DNA from: Lachnospiraceae bacterium
Lineage (GTDB): Bacteria > Bacillota > Clostridia > Lachnospirales > Lachnospiraceae
Length of the DNA stretch: 48,745 nucleotides
Direction: 5' to 3'
Assembly: GCA_022799355.1 (NCBI GenBank)
Contig: JAAWOG010000022.1
Coordinates: 1 to 48,745, forward strand
The translations under genes and the position numbers were made by a program. Below are positions 24,842 through 33,704 of this stretch, piece after piece. Numbering within the stretch: position 1 is the first letter of the stretch; each line of letters starts with the position of its first letter. The notes below the pieces were generated by a model. It was not told where the DNA came from. It saw nothing but the letters and a program-made list of their open reading frames with translations, and ran no database searches.

Positions 24842-25765
24842 TTAAAACCGGTAGAACACATAGGGATCTTCCGTATATGCTCCTGTCTTGTAGTCAAAGA
24901 GCAGGATCCGGCGCGGCGTATCGAGAGATATCCAGATATCAAAGTCCCGGGGTTCCAGGTCACCGTCTGTTGTCAGTTTTCCGTCTGCAGACCACCAGAA
25001 GGCGGCATCCTCACCGACTACTGTTTCAACGCTATATAGAAGTCCTTCCATGTCATCCACAATTTCGATTCCGAGAGAGCAGGTTAAAACATCTTTAGTC
25101 CGGTCAAGCTGCGGAAAATGGGTGTAGATTTCCTCCTCCAATGCCGCCAGTTCTTTATAGTGATCAGACTGCCAGTGATAAATCTGCAGCCGATCGTATT
25201 TCGGACGGGCAAGATATGCCTTTTTGCCTTTCATATCCGGGATTGTGATCGTAAAACCCCGTTTTTCCTGTTGGCAGGGTAACGTATCGGCTGCGTAGAT
25301 GAGGATATTGACAGCATTGTTATCCGCCTCGTCCGTCTCCCAGATGACGCGGGTGATGCGGGTGAGAGCCAGGTTCATCGTGCCGCTTATCGAGAGCGTT
25401 TCCGCTTCCTCATCGTAAGAAATTTCTGATATGCTGATATCGCCGGGAGTCAAAGGCTCTCCGATCACAAAATACTTCAGAAAATAGCCTGCCGCAAAGA
25501 GCATAAGCAGCCCGCAGGCGCCCCATATCGCAAGCTTCAGCTTTCGGGTGCGCTTTCTGATTTTTTTGAAACCGTTCAGCGCCGCCTGTTCCACGGGCGT
25601 TGTTTTTTCACAAAGCGCTTCGTCCATTTCACGGTAAACCAGGTTACATTCCCCGCAGTGCTTAAGGTGTTCTTTTACCGCATTTGTTCCCGCTTCGCTC
25701 AGTATGTCATCGATGTACCCCGGAAGCAGGTCCCGGATGATATCACAGTGATCTGTTTTATTCAT
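24842..25765 (-). CDS. Anti-sigma factor with zinc-finger and extracytoplasmic domain
   Basis: A 307-residue single-pass membrane protein. The cytoplasmic N-terminus has the zf-HC2 anti-sigma motif (H33, C37, C40 in EHLKHCGEC). A membrane helix spans about 77-100. The remaining 200 residues form a predicted extracytoplasmic domain of unknown fold that may sense an envelope signal. The gene overlaps the end of the upstream ECF sigma gene by eight bases, the usual sigma/anti-sigma arrangement. It probably binds and silences that sigma factor until a signal triggers release. Confidence 0.85.
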   Translation of the reverse strand: MNKTDHCDIIRDLLPGYIDDILSEAGTNAVKEHLKHCGECNLVYREMDEALCEKTTPVEQAALNGFKKIRKRTRKLKLAIWGACGLLMLFAAGYFLKYFVIGEPLTPGDISISEISYDEEAETLSISGTMNLALTRITRVIWETDEADNNAVNILIYAADTLPCQQEKRGFTITIPDMKGKKAYLARPKYDRLQIYHWQSDHYKELAALEEEIYTHFPQLDRTKDVLTCSLGIEIVDDMEGLLYSVETVVGEDAAFWWSADGKLTTDGDLEPRDFDIWISLDTPRRILLFDYKTGAYTEDPYVFYRF

Positions 25766-26267
25766 GCGTATTCAACTCCTTTTTGATTTTCTGTTTTGCT
25801 CTGTAGAAGGTTGTTCTGCTCCAGTTTTCGTTCTTTCCGAGAATCTCGCCGATTTCCCGGAAGGAGAGATCCGCCGTAATGCGGTATAAAACGACTTCCC
25901 GCTCTGCTTCCGGCAGATGGTGGACCGCCCGGTACAGTTCCAGCCTGCGTTCCCTGCGGATGACGTTTTCTTCCCCGTCAGGGGCTCTTTGATCCGGCAG
26001 ATATTCCTCCAGTTCTACCAGCTCGGCCCGGTTCTTTTTGCGGAGTTCCTGGTACATGATGTGCCGGGCAATCTGGCACAGCCAGGTGGAGAGTTTACAG
26101 GAACCGTCATAACGGTTGATGGAATCTATGGCGCGCAGAAAGGTTTCCTGCATCAGTTCCTGCGCCCATTCCGCATCGTGGATATGGGCATACAAAAACC
26201 GGTAAACCAGGTTCGCATACTCGCGGTAGACGGCGTCTAAATCGATATTGTCTGGTATTTCCTGCAT
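25758..26267 (-). CDS. ECF-type RNA polymerase sigma factor
   Basis: A 169-residue sigma-70 family protein of ECF size. Region 2 is seen in VYREYANLVYRFLYAHIHD, AQELMQETFLRAI and STWLCQIARH; region 4 in HHLPEAEREVVLYRITADLSFREIGEILGKNENWSRTTFYRAKQKIKKEL with its helix-turn-helix. It directs RNA polymerase to stress-response promoters and is controlled by the overlapping anti-sigma gene. AAGGAGG precedes the start. A possible autoregulatory site (GGAAC, 15 bases, CGTC on the minus strand, 26301-26324) lies 34-57 bases upstream of the start codon. Confidence 0.92.
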   Translation of the reverse strand: MQEIPDNIDLDAVYREYANLVYRFLYAHIHDAEWAQELMQETFLRAIDSINRYDGSCKLSTWLCQIARHIMYQELRKKNRAELVELEEYLPDQRAPDGEENVIRRERRLELYRAVHHLPEAEREVVLYRITADLSFREIGEILGKNENWSRTTFYRAKQKIKKELNTHE

Positions 26268-26625
26268 CTTTGCCTCCTTTCCGAAACATTTTACGTTGAG
26301 GACGCGGCCAACTGAACTTGTTCCATTTGTTGAACGAAATTGCTTTCCTCAACTTTTATATCCCATTTAAAAGGCGTTCGTTACAACAGGAATCGTTTTA
26401 TTTTGGCATTCTATATTTTTTTAGTGTTTTGCAAGAAAGAAACATGGGGTGAAATAGAACAGATATATCAACATCCCCAATGCCTGCCCATTCCGGATAT
26501 TAGCCAGGAAAAGAAGATATTTCCACGTTCCCGGAATTGTGTTGGAATGGAGGCAGAAAAGGAATGCGGTTACATTCAGGTATCGGTTTGAAAGTGCCAT
26601 ATATATCTGAAATGAAACGGATAAA
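26268..26625. other. Non-coding stretch between sigma gene and monooxygenase-like gene
   Basis: These 358 A/T-rich bases contain the leader of the ECF sigma gene at the left end. Open frames of 83 (+) and 73 (-) codons cross it, but they have no convincing ribosome site, family motif or protein-like composition. No clear hairpin terminator or other element is seen. Confidence 0.5.
26301..26324 (-). promoter_or_regulatory. Possible ECF-dependent promoter upstream of the sigma gene
   Basis: On the minus strand GGAAC and CGTC are separated by 15 bases, close to the AAC/CGT pattern used by many ECF sigma factors. The spacing is one or two bases shorter than usual, so this is tentative. Confidence 0.3.
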
Positions 26626-26973
26626 TCAGACAATGGTTTCACCTAAAATGATTTTGGGCATCGTAGTTAAACATCGGTTCCAACGTTTATAAAATTTCTC
26701 CAGGCCCAGTTTGGATATTCTTGCATGTGCTTCTTCATTTTCCAACACCCAATGGAGGACATATGTTACTTTTCCGACATTTCTTGTAAGACGAACGGGT
26801 AATTCGCCCGCCTTCACTGCATTAAAATCTTTTTGACGATGAGTACGTCTGATATAATGTACGTCTATGACACCTTCCTGCGTCATATAAAATGCAGCCA
26901 CTTCCTTCATCAATTCTTCAATTTCATCCAATTTTGTTAATTTGGCTTCATAAATACATATTTCATGAAACAT
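26626..26973 (-). CDS. Small antibiotic-biosynthesis-monooxygenase-like (dimeric ferredoxin-fold) protein
   Basis: 115 residues when started at the ATG at 26973, which has GGAGG six bases upstream; the longer frame upstream reads through the promoter and is not credible. The order fits the ABM/dimeric alpha-beta barrel family: strand IYEAKLTKLD, helix IEELMKEVAAFYMTQEGVIDVHYIRR, then VTYVLHWVLENEEAHARI. Such proteins are small dimers, some of them oxygenases or heme-degrading. The catalytic role is not clear here. A sigma-A-type promoter lies at 27008-27036 on the minus strand. Confidence 0.7.
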   Translation of the reverse strand: MFHEICIYEAKLTKLDEIEELMKEVAAFYMTQEGVIDVHYIRRTHRQKDFNAVKAGELPVRLTRNVGKVTYVLHWVLENEEAHARISKLGLEKFYKRWNRCLTTMPKIILGETIV

Positions 26974-27007
26974 GAAACACCTCCGCAATTTTAATATGAT
27001 ATATTTC

Positions 27008-27036
27008 ATTATAGAATAGTAGCCGGATGTCTGCAA
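27008..27036 (-). promoter_or_regulatory. Sigma-A-type promoter for the ABM-like gene
   Basis: On the minus strand TTGCAG (27036-27031) and TATAAT (27013-27008) are separated by 17 bases, ending 34 bases before the chosen ATG. It also supports the shorter start of that gene. Confidence 0.7.
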
Positions 27037-27184
27037 TGAGATGATACAATGTGGATGTACAGGCTGAAATTGACTTTTGCATAGATGAGATATATGATAG
27101 ATGGTATTGATGATAGCGGTATGATCGGAACATAAAAAGTAAAATGTATGGCTGAACTCCTGATCAGGGGAGGGAGCGGGGAGT

Positions 27185-27664
27185 ATGATGAGAAGAAGCG
27201 ACAGAGAGATCAAAGAGTTTTGTGAGATTGTGGAAGTGATGAAAAGATGCGATGTGTGCAGGGTGGCCCTGAATGATAATGGTTATCCCTATATAATCCC
27301 TTTAAATTTCGGTATGAAAGCGGAAGCGGGACATATCACTTTGTATTTTCACGGAGCGGGAGAGGGAAAAAAATATGAGCTGATAAAGCGGGATAACAGG
27401 GCAGGTTTTGAGATGGACTGTTCCCACAGGCTTGTTATGGGCGCGGGCGGCTGCAGCTGTACGATGAAATATGAGAGTGTTGTGGGCAGAGGGCGGATAG
27501 AGATCGTGCCGGAGGATGAGAAAATAAAGGCTCTTTCGGTACTGATGGAACAGTATCACAAAGAGGAACTGTCGTTTCCCGTATCATTTCCGGAGGAAGC
27601 GGTAAGAGAGACAACGGTTTTTAAACTTACGGTGGATAAGGTAAGCGGCAAAAGAAATCCGTAG
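27185..27664 (+). CDS. Pyridoxamine 5'-phosphate oxidase family (NimA-like) flavoprotein
   Basis: A 159-residue split-barrel flavin-binding protein. Recognisable features are MRRSDREIKEFCEIVEVMKRCDVCRVAL at the start, GYPYIIPLNFGM, then LYFHGAGEGKKYELIKRDNRAGFEMD and YESVVGRGRIEIV. This matches the NimA/pyridoxamine-oxidase-like group common in gut Clostridia. The members bind FMN and may reduce nitro compounds or similar substrates, but the natural substrate is unknown. The start has GGGAGCGGGGAG upstream. It lies 42 bases before ybaK. Confidence 0.85.
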   Translation: MMRRSDREIKEFCEIVEVMKRCDVCRVALNDNGYPYIIPLNFGMKAEAGHITLYFHGAGEGKKYELIKRDNRAGFEMDCSHRLVMGAGGCSCTMKYESVVGRGRIEIVPEDEKIKALSVLMEQYHKEELSFPVSFPEEAVRETTVFKLTVDKVSGKRNP

Positions 27665-27706
27665 TGACAGGGCAGAGCAGAGACGAAGAAGCAGAGAAAG
27701 ATCAAT

Positions 27707-28186
27707 ATGAAAAAAGCAGAGATAAAAACGAACGCCATTCGATTGCTGGAACAGAAAAAAATTCCCTTTACGATCCACAACTATGTGGATTCGGGAGTGA
27801 TAAGCGGTATGGAAGTCGCGGATGTGCTGGGAGAAGATCCGGAGAGGGTTTTCAAAACGCTGGTTACGGTGGGAAAATCAGGGGAGCACTATGTGTTTGT
27901 GGTGCCTGTCAATAAAGAACTGAATTTGAAAAAGGCGGCTGCGGCATCGGGCGAAAAAAATATCAGTATGATAAAGTCAAAGGAGCTTCTGGGACTGACA
28001 GGGTATATCCACGGGGGCTGTTCTCCCGTTGGGATGAAAAAGTTTTTCAGAACTTTTCTTGACAAAAGTGCGGAAAACCATCAGACTATTATGGTCAGCG
28101 GCGGTAAGATCGGGTATCAGATCGAGATCGCCCCCGGGGAACTTGGCAAGGTGATCCGGTTTACGATGGAGGATATCGCAGACTGA
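27707..28186 (+). CDS. ybaK: Cys-tRNA(Pro) deacylase YbaK/EbsC
   Basis: A 159-residue, full-length YbaK-type protein. Features include ALxxxxIPF-like NAIRLLEQKKIPFTIHNY, the core VFKTLVTVGKSGEHYVFVVPVNKELNLKKAA with the key Lys of the active site, and the GGCSPVG motif near residue 104. It hydrolyses Cys-tRNA(Pro) misformed by prolyl-tRNA synthetase, acting in trans in the cytoplasm. It lies between the NimA-like gene and coaE, with short spacers suggesting an operon. Confidence 0.93.
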   Translation: MKKAEIKTNAIRLLEQKKIPFTIHNYVDSGVISGMEVADVLGEDPERVFKTLVTVGKSGEHYVFVVPVNKELNLKKAAAASGEKNISMIKSKELLGLTGYIHGGCSPVGMKKFFRTFLDKSAENHQTIMVSGGKIGYQIEIAPGELGKVIRFTMEDIAD

Positions 28187-28206
28187 GCAAAAGAGAGGCG
28201 GCACGT

Positions 28207-28806
28207 ATGAAAACAATCGGTATTACCGGCGGAGTGGGCAGCGGAAAGACAGAGATTTTGTCCCATATCAGAGAGAACTATCCCTGTGAGATTGTATTGG
28301 CGGATGATCTGGCAAAGGAATTACAGGAGCCGGGCCGGGCGTGTTATGCGCCGCTGGTGGAGCTGCTCGGGGAGGATATCGTCGGGGCGGATGGCAGAAT
28401 TGTCAAAGGGGCTATGGCGGATCGGATTTTTGGAGACAGGGAGCTTCTTGCGAAGGTAAACGGGCTGATACACCCGGCAGTTGTCGCGGAAATTCTGCGC
28501 AGAAAGGAACTGGCGGAAAAAAATAATAAAATCCGGTTGTTTTTTGTGGAAGCGGCATTGCTAATTGAGAACGGATTCGATAAAATATGTGATGAGATGT
28601 GGTATATATACGCGGAGGAGAGTGTGCGGCGGGAGCGTCTTGTATCTTCGAGAGGATACAGCGGGGATAAGATAACAGCCATTATGGAAAAACAACTGCC
28701 GGAACATGTGTTTCGGGAAAACTGTCAGGTGGTTATCGACAACAGCGCTTCTCTTTCGGAGAGCATCAGACAGATCGATCAGGTATTGGAGGCTTATCAG
28801 TGGTAA
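28207..28806 (+). CDS. coaE: Dephospho-CoA kinase
   Basis: A 199-residue, full-length CoaE. The P-loop GGVGSGKT is at residues 8-15, followed by VLADDLAKELQ and later LVEAALLIENGFDK (the conserved PLLxE position reads AALLIE). The lid carries SVRRERLVSSRGYS. It phosphorylates the 3'-hydroxyl of dephospho-CoA with ATP, the last step of coenzyme A synthesis. The stop overlaps the GTG start of the following FtsA-like gene by seven bases, showing tight coupling. Confidence 0.95.
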   Translation: MKTIGITGGVGSGKTEILSHIRENYPCEIVLADDLAKELQEPGRACYAPLVELLGEDIVGADGRIVKGAMADRIFGDRELLAKVNGLIHPAVVAEILRRKELAEKNNKIRLFFVEAALLIENGFDKICDEMWYIYAEESVRRERLVSSRGYSGDKITAIMEKQLPEHVFRENCQVVIDNSASLSESIRQIDQVLEAYQW

Positions 28807-30950
28807 AGGGAAAGAAGATATCGGGGAAAACGGTTTTCGGACTGGATATAGGTACAAGAAGCATCGTGGGAACGGTGGGATATAAAAAAGGCGATGAGTT
28901 TTTCTGTCTGGCTCAGCGGGTGAAGGAGCATGAGACAAGGTCCATGCTGGACGGACAGATCCATGATATCGGGCAGGTGGGCGAGACGATCACGGAAGTG
29001 AAGGAAGAACTGGAAAAGGCCGTTGGGATGGAACTTACCGAGGTCTGTATCGCGGCGGCAGGGCGTGTGCTTCGGACGGCTACGGTACACAGCGATCTGG
29101 AATTTACGGAGAGCAGGGAAGTGACCGTGGAGGATATCTATAATCTGAGGTCTATGGCGATCGAAAAAGCCTATGAAGAATTTACTTCCGAAGAGGATGC
29201 GGCGCTGTCCTTTTACTGTGTGGGAAATTCCGTGATTCGTTATTATATGAACAACTATCCCATCGGGAACCCGGAAGGACATAAGGCGGCATGTATCGGG
29301 GCGGATCTGATTGCAACTTTTTTGCCGGAGGATGTGATTGACGGGCTGTATAAGGCAGTAGAGCTGGCGGGGCTTCGGGTGGCAAGTCTGACGCTGGAGC
29401 CTATTGCCGCGATTCAGGTTGCCATTCCGAAAAATTACAGGATGCTGAATCTGGCTCTGGTGGATGTGGGGGCCGGGACTTCCGATATCTGCATCACGGA
29501 TGACGGCAGCATTACCGCTTACGGTATGATTCCCCTTGCCGGGGATTCTCTGACGGAAGTGATTGCGAAAGAATGCCTTGTGGATTTTGCGGGGGCGGAG
29601 GCAATTAAAAAACAGCTTGGAGAAAAAGACGAAGTATCCTATGAGGATATTATCGGGCTGCCTCAGACCATGAAAAGCACGGACCTGTTACAGGTGTTGG
29701 AGCCCTATATTAATAAAATGGCGGAAGAAGCGGCGGAAAAGATACTGGAATTAAATGGAGACAAGCCTGTCAGCGCCGTGTTTGTGGTCGGCGGCGGCGG
29801 AAAAATACCGGGATATACGGATAAACTGGCGGAAAAGATCGGTATTCAGAGCCAGCGTTCGGCGCTCCGGGGAAAAGAGGTAATGGGCAATATCATTTTC
29901 TCGGAGGCGGTTGAAAAGGATTCCACCCTTGTGACGCCCCTTGGGATCTGCCTGAACTATTATGAACAGAACAATAATTTTATCGTGGTAACCTTCAATG
30001 ATAAACGGATCAAACTGTACGATAATGATAAGCTTTCCGTGGTGGATGCGGCGATGCAGGCGGATTTTTCCAATGAACTGCTCTTTCCGCGCCGGGGAAA
30101 GGAACTGCGTTTTACGGTGAACAAAAAGGTGCGGACCGTAAAAGGGCAGCTCGGGGAAGCGGCAGTTATCAGGATTGGCGGGCGGGAAGCAAATATCTAT
30201 GCGCCGATTCATGAAAATGATGTGATCAGGGTGAAGGAGTCCACAGAGGGAGCGCCGGGAAGTATGACGATCAGTTCCCTTCCGGAGTTTCGGGATATTA
30301 TTTCGGTGCAGGTGCAGGAGAGGCGAATCGATGTGCCCAAGTACGCCAGGGTGAACGGTTCCTATCAGTTGTCCTCCTACAGCATTCAGCAGGGGGATGA
30401 TATCGAGGTGCTGGATTACTGTACGGTGGGACAGCTTCTCGAATTTATGGATATCCTGCTGCCGGAGGACAAGGTGATTTTGATCAATCACAAGCCGGCG
30501 GACAGAGAGACAAAGGTTTTTGAGAATTATCTGGTAAGTTTCGTGGAGCGGGCGGAGCTTGAGGCGGCGGAGGCGGAAAAGCTGCGGGCGCTGCGGGAGG
30601 CGGAGGCTGAGCGCCACAGAAGCGTCTATGAGAGGGCCGGTATCCGGGATGCCTATGAAGACGATGAGATGATGGAAGAGGACGATGAGGAGGCATATGA
30701 AGCGGAGGCGGCCAGGGAAGAGCAGGTGAAAGAAGTAATCTCCATTCCTGTCACCGTGATGGTGAACGGAATGCCGGTGGAGCTTACCGGAAAGCAGGAA
30801 TATGTCTTTGTGGATGTATTCAATGTGATTGATTTTGACCTTTCCACCGTTAAGGGAAACCTTGTTACGACAATAAACGGCGCGACGGCAGAGTATTTGC
30901 AGCCTCTGAAAGAGGGGGATATACTGGTGATCCGCTGGGAGCAGCCATAG
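28800..30950 (+). CDS. FtsA-like actin-fold ATPase, large
   Basis: A 716-residue protein from a GTG start overlapping coaE. The N-terminal 390 residues form an FtsA/actin-like fold: FGLDIGTRSIVGTVG (phosphate 1), LALVDVGAGTSDICI (phosphate 2), and AVFVVGGGGKIPGYTDKLAEKI (adenosine motif). The remaining half carries beta-rich domains, a charged coiled-coil and acidic segment (about 585-640), and a final domain of alternating hydrophobic residues. It is larger than cell-division FtsA (about 420) and probably represents the Clostridia 'FtsA-domain' group of unknown role, perhaps in cell-shape or envelope organisation. No membrane helix is seen. Confidence 0.85.
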   Translation: MVKGKKISGKTVFGLDIGTRSIVGTVGYKKGDEFFCLAQRVKEHETRSMLDGQIHDIGQVGETITEVKEELEKAVGMELTEVCIAAAGRVLRTATVHSDLEFTESREVTVEDIYNLRSMAIEKAYEEFTSEEDAALSFYCVGNSVIRYYMNNYPIGNPEGHKAACIGADLIATFLPEDVIDGLYKAVELAGLRVASLTLEPIAAIQVAIPKNYRMLNLALVDVGAGTSDICITDDGSITAYGMIPLAGDSLTEVIAKECLVDFAGAEAIKKQLGEKDEVSYEDIIGLPQTMKSTDLLQVLEPYINKMAEEAAEKILELNGDKPVSAVFVVGGGGKIPGYTDKLAEKIGIQSQRSALRGKEVMGNIIFSEAVEKDSTLVTPLGICLNYYEQNNNFIVVTFNDKRIKLYDNDKLSVVDAAMQADFSNELLFPRRGKELRFTVNKKVRTVKGQLGEAAVIRIGGREANIYAPIHENDVIRVKESTEGAPGSMTISSLPEFRDIISVQVQERRIDVPKYARVNGSYQLSSYSIQQGDDIEVLDYCTVGQLLEFMDILLPEDKVILINHKPADRETKVFENYLVSFVERAELEAAEAEKLRALREAEAERHRSVYERAGIRDAYEDDEMMEEDDEEAYEAEAAREEQVKEVISIPVTVMVNGMPVELTGKQEYVFVDVFNVIDFDLSTVKGNLVTTINGATAEYLQPLKEGDILVIRWEQP

Positions 30951-31024
30951 ATACGGAAAGAAACACGGATCATAGAAAGAAATACGGATTACAGGAAGAA
31001 AAACAGACAGTGTGAGGGCTATAC

Positions 31025-31822
31025 ATGAGAATGTGCAGTATTGCCAGCGGCAGCAGCGGCAATTGTATTTATGCGGGTTCCGAGAGCACCCATCTTCTGA
31101 TCGATACGGGGATCAGCGGAAAAAGAACGGAAAAGGGGCTTGCGGGACTGAATCTGTCCATGCGGGACATAGACGGGATATTTATCACCCATGAACATGC
31201 GGACCATATTCAGGGGCTGGGGGTGCTCTCCAGAAAATACCAGATTCCGATCTACTGTACGGAGGGGACAAAGAGGGGGATTTTGACGGATGGCCGCATA
31301 GGCGCCGTGGATGAGGCGCTTTTTCAGGTGGTAGAGCCTGATCGGAAGTATTCGGTGAAAGATATGGTGGTGATGCCGATCCGTATCAGCCATGACGCGG
31401 CGGAGCCGGTGGCTTATAAGATCAGCCATGGAAAGCAAAAGGGCGCCGTGGTGACAGACCTTGGCGTCTATGATGATTATATTGTGGAACATCTGAGAGA
31501 TATGGATATTCTGTTTCTGGAGGCAAACCATGATGTCAATATGCTGGAGGTGGGACCTTACCCCTATCCGTTAAAGCGCCGGATTATGGGAGCGCGGGGA
31601 CATCTCTCGAATGAAACGTCGGGGAAACTGCTCTGCCGGATTCTGCATGACAATCTGAAAGCGATCGTGCTCTCCCATCTGAGCAAGGAGAACAATCTGC
31701 CGGAGCTTGCCTATGAGACCGTGCGGACGGAGGTGACGATGTCGGAACTTCCTTATAAGGGCGGGGATTTCCCGTTGTATGTGGCAAAGAGGAGCGAACT
31801 TTCGGAGGCGATCTGTATCTGA
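31025..31822 (+). CDS. Metallo-beta-lactamase-fold hydrolase (WalJ/YycJ-like)
   Basis: A 265-residue MBL-fold hydrolase. The metal motif HEHADH is intact (H56, H58, D60, H61), with ISHDAAEPVAY, VTDLG and EANHD supplying further ligands. The N-terminus MRMCSIASGSSGNCIY is typical of the YycJ/WalJ group, proposed to be a nuclease linked to DNA damage or cell-wall signalling. It follows the FtsA-like gene after 74 bases and precedes the ACT-domain gene. Confidence 0.92.
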   Translation: MRMCSIASGSSGNCIYAGSESTHLLIDTGISGKRTEKGLAGLNLSMRDIDGIFITHEHADHIQGLGVLSRKYQIPIYCTEGTKRGILTDGRIGAVDEALFQVVEPDRKYSVKDMVVMPIRISHDAAEPVAYKISHGKQKGAVVTDLGVYDDYIVEHLRDMDILFLEANHDVNMLEVGPYPYPLKRRIMGARGHLSNETSGKLLCRILHDNLKAIVLSHLSKENNLPELAYETVRTEVTMSELPYKGGDFPLYVAKRSELSEAICI

Positions 31823-31856
31823 TGAACTGTGACACTATGAAAACAGGAGGAGTATG

Positions 31857-32129
31857 ATGAAAAAAACAATTATTACGGTAGTGGGAAAAGACACCGTAGG
31901 CATTATTGCGAAGGTATGTACCTATCTGGCGGAAAACGGGATTAATATTCTGGATATTTCCCAGACGATTGTGCAGGGATATTTTAATATGATGATGATA
32001 GTGGATACCGCCGGAGCTTCCAAAAAATCGGCGGAAATCTCGGAGGAGTTAAAGGCTCTTGGCATGGAGATCGGCGTGGTTATCAAGTGTCAGAAGGAAG
32101 AGATTTTTGACATGATGCACAGGATTTGA
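31857..32129 (+). CDS. ACT-domain regulatory protein (UPF0237 type)
   Basis: A 90-residue protein, one ACT domain plus a C-terminal extension. ATG 31857 is preferred over 31854 because AGGAGG then has a six-base spacer. The pattern TIITVVGKDTVGIIAKVCTYLAENGINILDISQTIVQGYFNMMMIVD is the ACT fold of the stand-alone UPF0237 type, which binds small ligands such as amino acids. It regularly neighbours the PFL/DUF711 gene, as here. Confidence 0.92.
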   Translation: MKKTIITVVGKDTVGIIAKVCTYLAENGINILDISQTIVQGYFNMMMIVDTAGASKKSAEISEELKALGMEIGVVIKCQKEEIFDMMHRI

Positions 32130-32196
32130 CGGACGCTGGTTCAACAAACTGAACAGGTTCGGTTAGAATTTGTGACGCTTCGGAATGGAGGAAAAG

Positions 32197-33561
32197 ATGA
32201 TCAATTTTTTTGAAGTGGCAGAAACCAATGAAATGATAGATAAGGAAAATCTGGACGTCCGCACGATCACGCTGGGTATCAGCCTTTTGGACTGTATCGA
32301 TGCGGACCTTGAGAAGTGTAAGGAAAAGATATACCGGAAGATCAGGGATAAGGCGGGGAATCTGGTTCGGATTGGCGAGGAGATTTCGCGGGAGTTCGGG
32401 ATTCCCATCGTCAACAAAAGAATTTCCCTTACGCCCATTGCACTGGTGGGCGGCGCCTGCTGCAAAACGCCGGATGACTTTGTTTCTATAGCAAAGGTAC
32501 TGGACCGGGCGGCGCATGAGGTGGGCGTCAACTTTATCGGCGGTTATTCCGCCCTTGTGGCAAAAGGGATGACAATGGCGGACAGGATGCTGATGGAGTC
32601 CATTCCGGAGGCGCTCGCCTGTACGGAGCGGGTGTGCAGCAGCGTCAATCTGGGCTCCACCCGCACCGGGATCAATATGGATGCGGTGCGGATGATGGGC
32701 GATATCATCAAAAAGGCGGCGCAGCTGACAAAAGAGCAAGACTCCATGGGCTGTACGAAGCTGGTGGTATTTTGCAATGCGCCCGATGACAATCCGTTTA
32801 TGGCGGGGGCTTTTCACGGTGTGACGGAGGCGGATGAGATCATCAATGTGGGAGTAAGCGGCCCCGGCGTGGTGAAGACCGCGCTGGAAAAGGTGCGGGG
32901 CGAGAGTTTTGAGGTGCTCTGTGAGACCATCAAAAAAACCGCTTTCAAGGTGACAAGAGTAGGACAGCTTGTGGCAAAAGAGGCCTCGAGGCGGATGGAG
33001 GTACCCTTTGGCATCGTGGATCTGTCCCTTGCGCCAACCCCTGCCATCGGGGATTCCGTGGCGGATATCCTCTGTGAGATCGGGCTTGAGAGGGCAGGCG
33101 CGCCGGGAACTACGGCGGCTCTTGCGCTGTTAAACGATCAGGTGAAAAAGGGCGGCGTAATGGCTTCTTCCTATGTCGGAGGGCTCTCCGGTGCGTTTAT
33201 ACCGGTCAGTGAGGATCAGGGGATGATCGATGCCGTGCAGGCGGGGGCGTTGACGCTGGAAAAACTTGAGGCGATGACCTGCGTCTGCTCCGTGGGGCTT
33301 GATATGATAGCGATTCCCGGCGATACAAAGGCTGCGACCATCGCAGGCATTATCGCGGATGAGATGGCGATCGGTATGGTGAACCAGAAGACTACGGCAG
33401 TCAGGATCATACCGGTGGTCGGCAAGGGAGTAGGGGAGATGGTGGAGTTCGGCGGACTGCTCGGCCACGCACCGATTATGCCGGTCAATTCCTTCGGATG
33501 CGATGACTTTGTGAACAGAGGCGGCAGAATCCCCGCCCCGATCCACAGCTTTAAAAACTAA
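32197..33561 (+). CDS. PFL family protein (DUF711/UPF0210)
   Basis: About 454 residues from ATG 32197, chosen because GGAGG lies five bases upstream; a closer ATG at 32185 would fall inside that site. Family marks are the start [33 protein letters not shown], the Gly-rich [12 protein letters not shown] and the C-terminal [21 protein letters not shown]. The family resembles pyruvate formate-lyase-like folds and is paired with the ACT gene in many Firmicutes. Its biochemical activity has not been established. A strong terminator follows at 33579-33628. Confidence 0.93.
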   Translation: MINFFEVAETNEMIDKENLDVRTITLGISLLDCIDADLEKCKEKIYRKIRDKAGNLVRIGEEISREFGIPIVNKRISLTPIALVGGACCKTPDDFVSIAKVLDRAAHEVGVNFIGGYSALVAKGMTMADRMLMESIPEALACTERVCSSVNLGSTRTGINMDAVRMMGDIIKKAAQLTKEQDSMGCTKLVVFCNAPDDNPFMAGAFHGVTEADEIINVGVSGPGVVKTALEKVRGESFEVLCETIKKTAFKVTRVGQLVAKEASRRMEVPFGIVDLSLAPTPAIGDSVADILCEIGLERAGAPGTTAALALLNDQVKKGGVMASSYVGGLSGAFIPVSEDQGMIDAVQAGALTLEKLEAMTCVCSVGLDMIAIPGDTKAATIAGIIADEMAIGMVNQKTTAVRIIPVVGKGVGEMVEFGGLLGHAPIMPVNSFGCDDFVNRGGRIPAPIHSFKN

Positions 33562-33578
33562 GCCGCTATAATATTTAT

Positions 33579-33628
33579 AAAATTCTTCCGTTTATTCTTT
33601 ATTTGAATTGACAGGAAGAATTTTTTTT
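33579..33628 (+). terminator. Rho-independent terminator after the PFL gene
   Basis: An eleven-bp stem AAAATTCTTCC (33579-33589) pairs with GGAAGAATTTT (33614-33624) and continues into a T tract (to 33628). It ends the coaE-to-PFL transcript. Confidence 0.8.
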
Positions 33629-33704
33629 GATATATTTAAATCGTAAGTAGTAAGTAATAAGCGATAAGTGATATGCGAAAAAGAAGAGCAGAAAGGGGTA
33701 ACTT

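Noticed and set aside
26340-26642. ORFs of 83 codons (+) and 73 codons (-)
   Set aside because: No ribosome site, no known motif, poor amino-acid composition; treated as non-coding spacer.
26974-27213. Upstream extension of the ABM-like gene to 27213
   Set aside because: It reads through a good promoter (27008-27036) and the ribosome site at ATG 26973.
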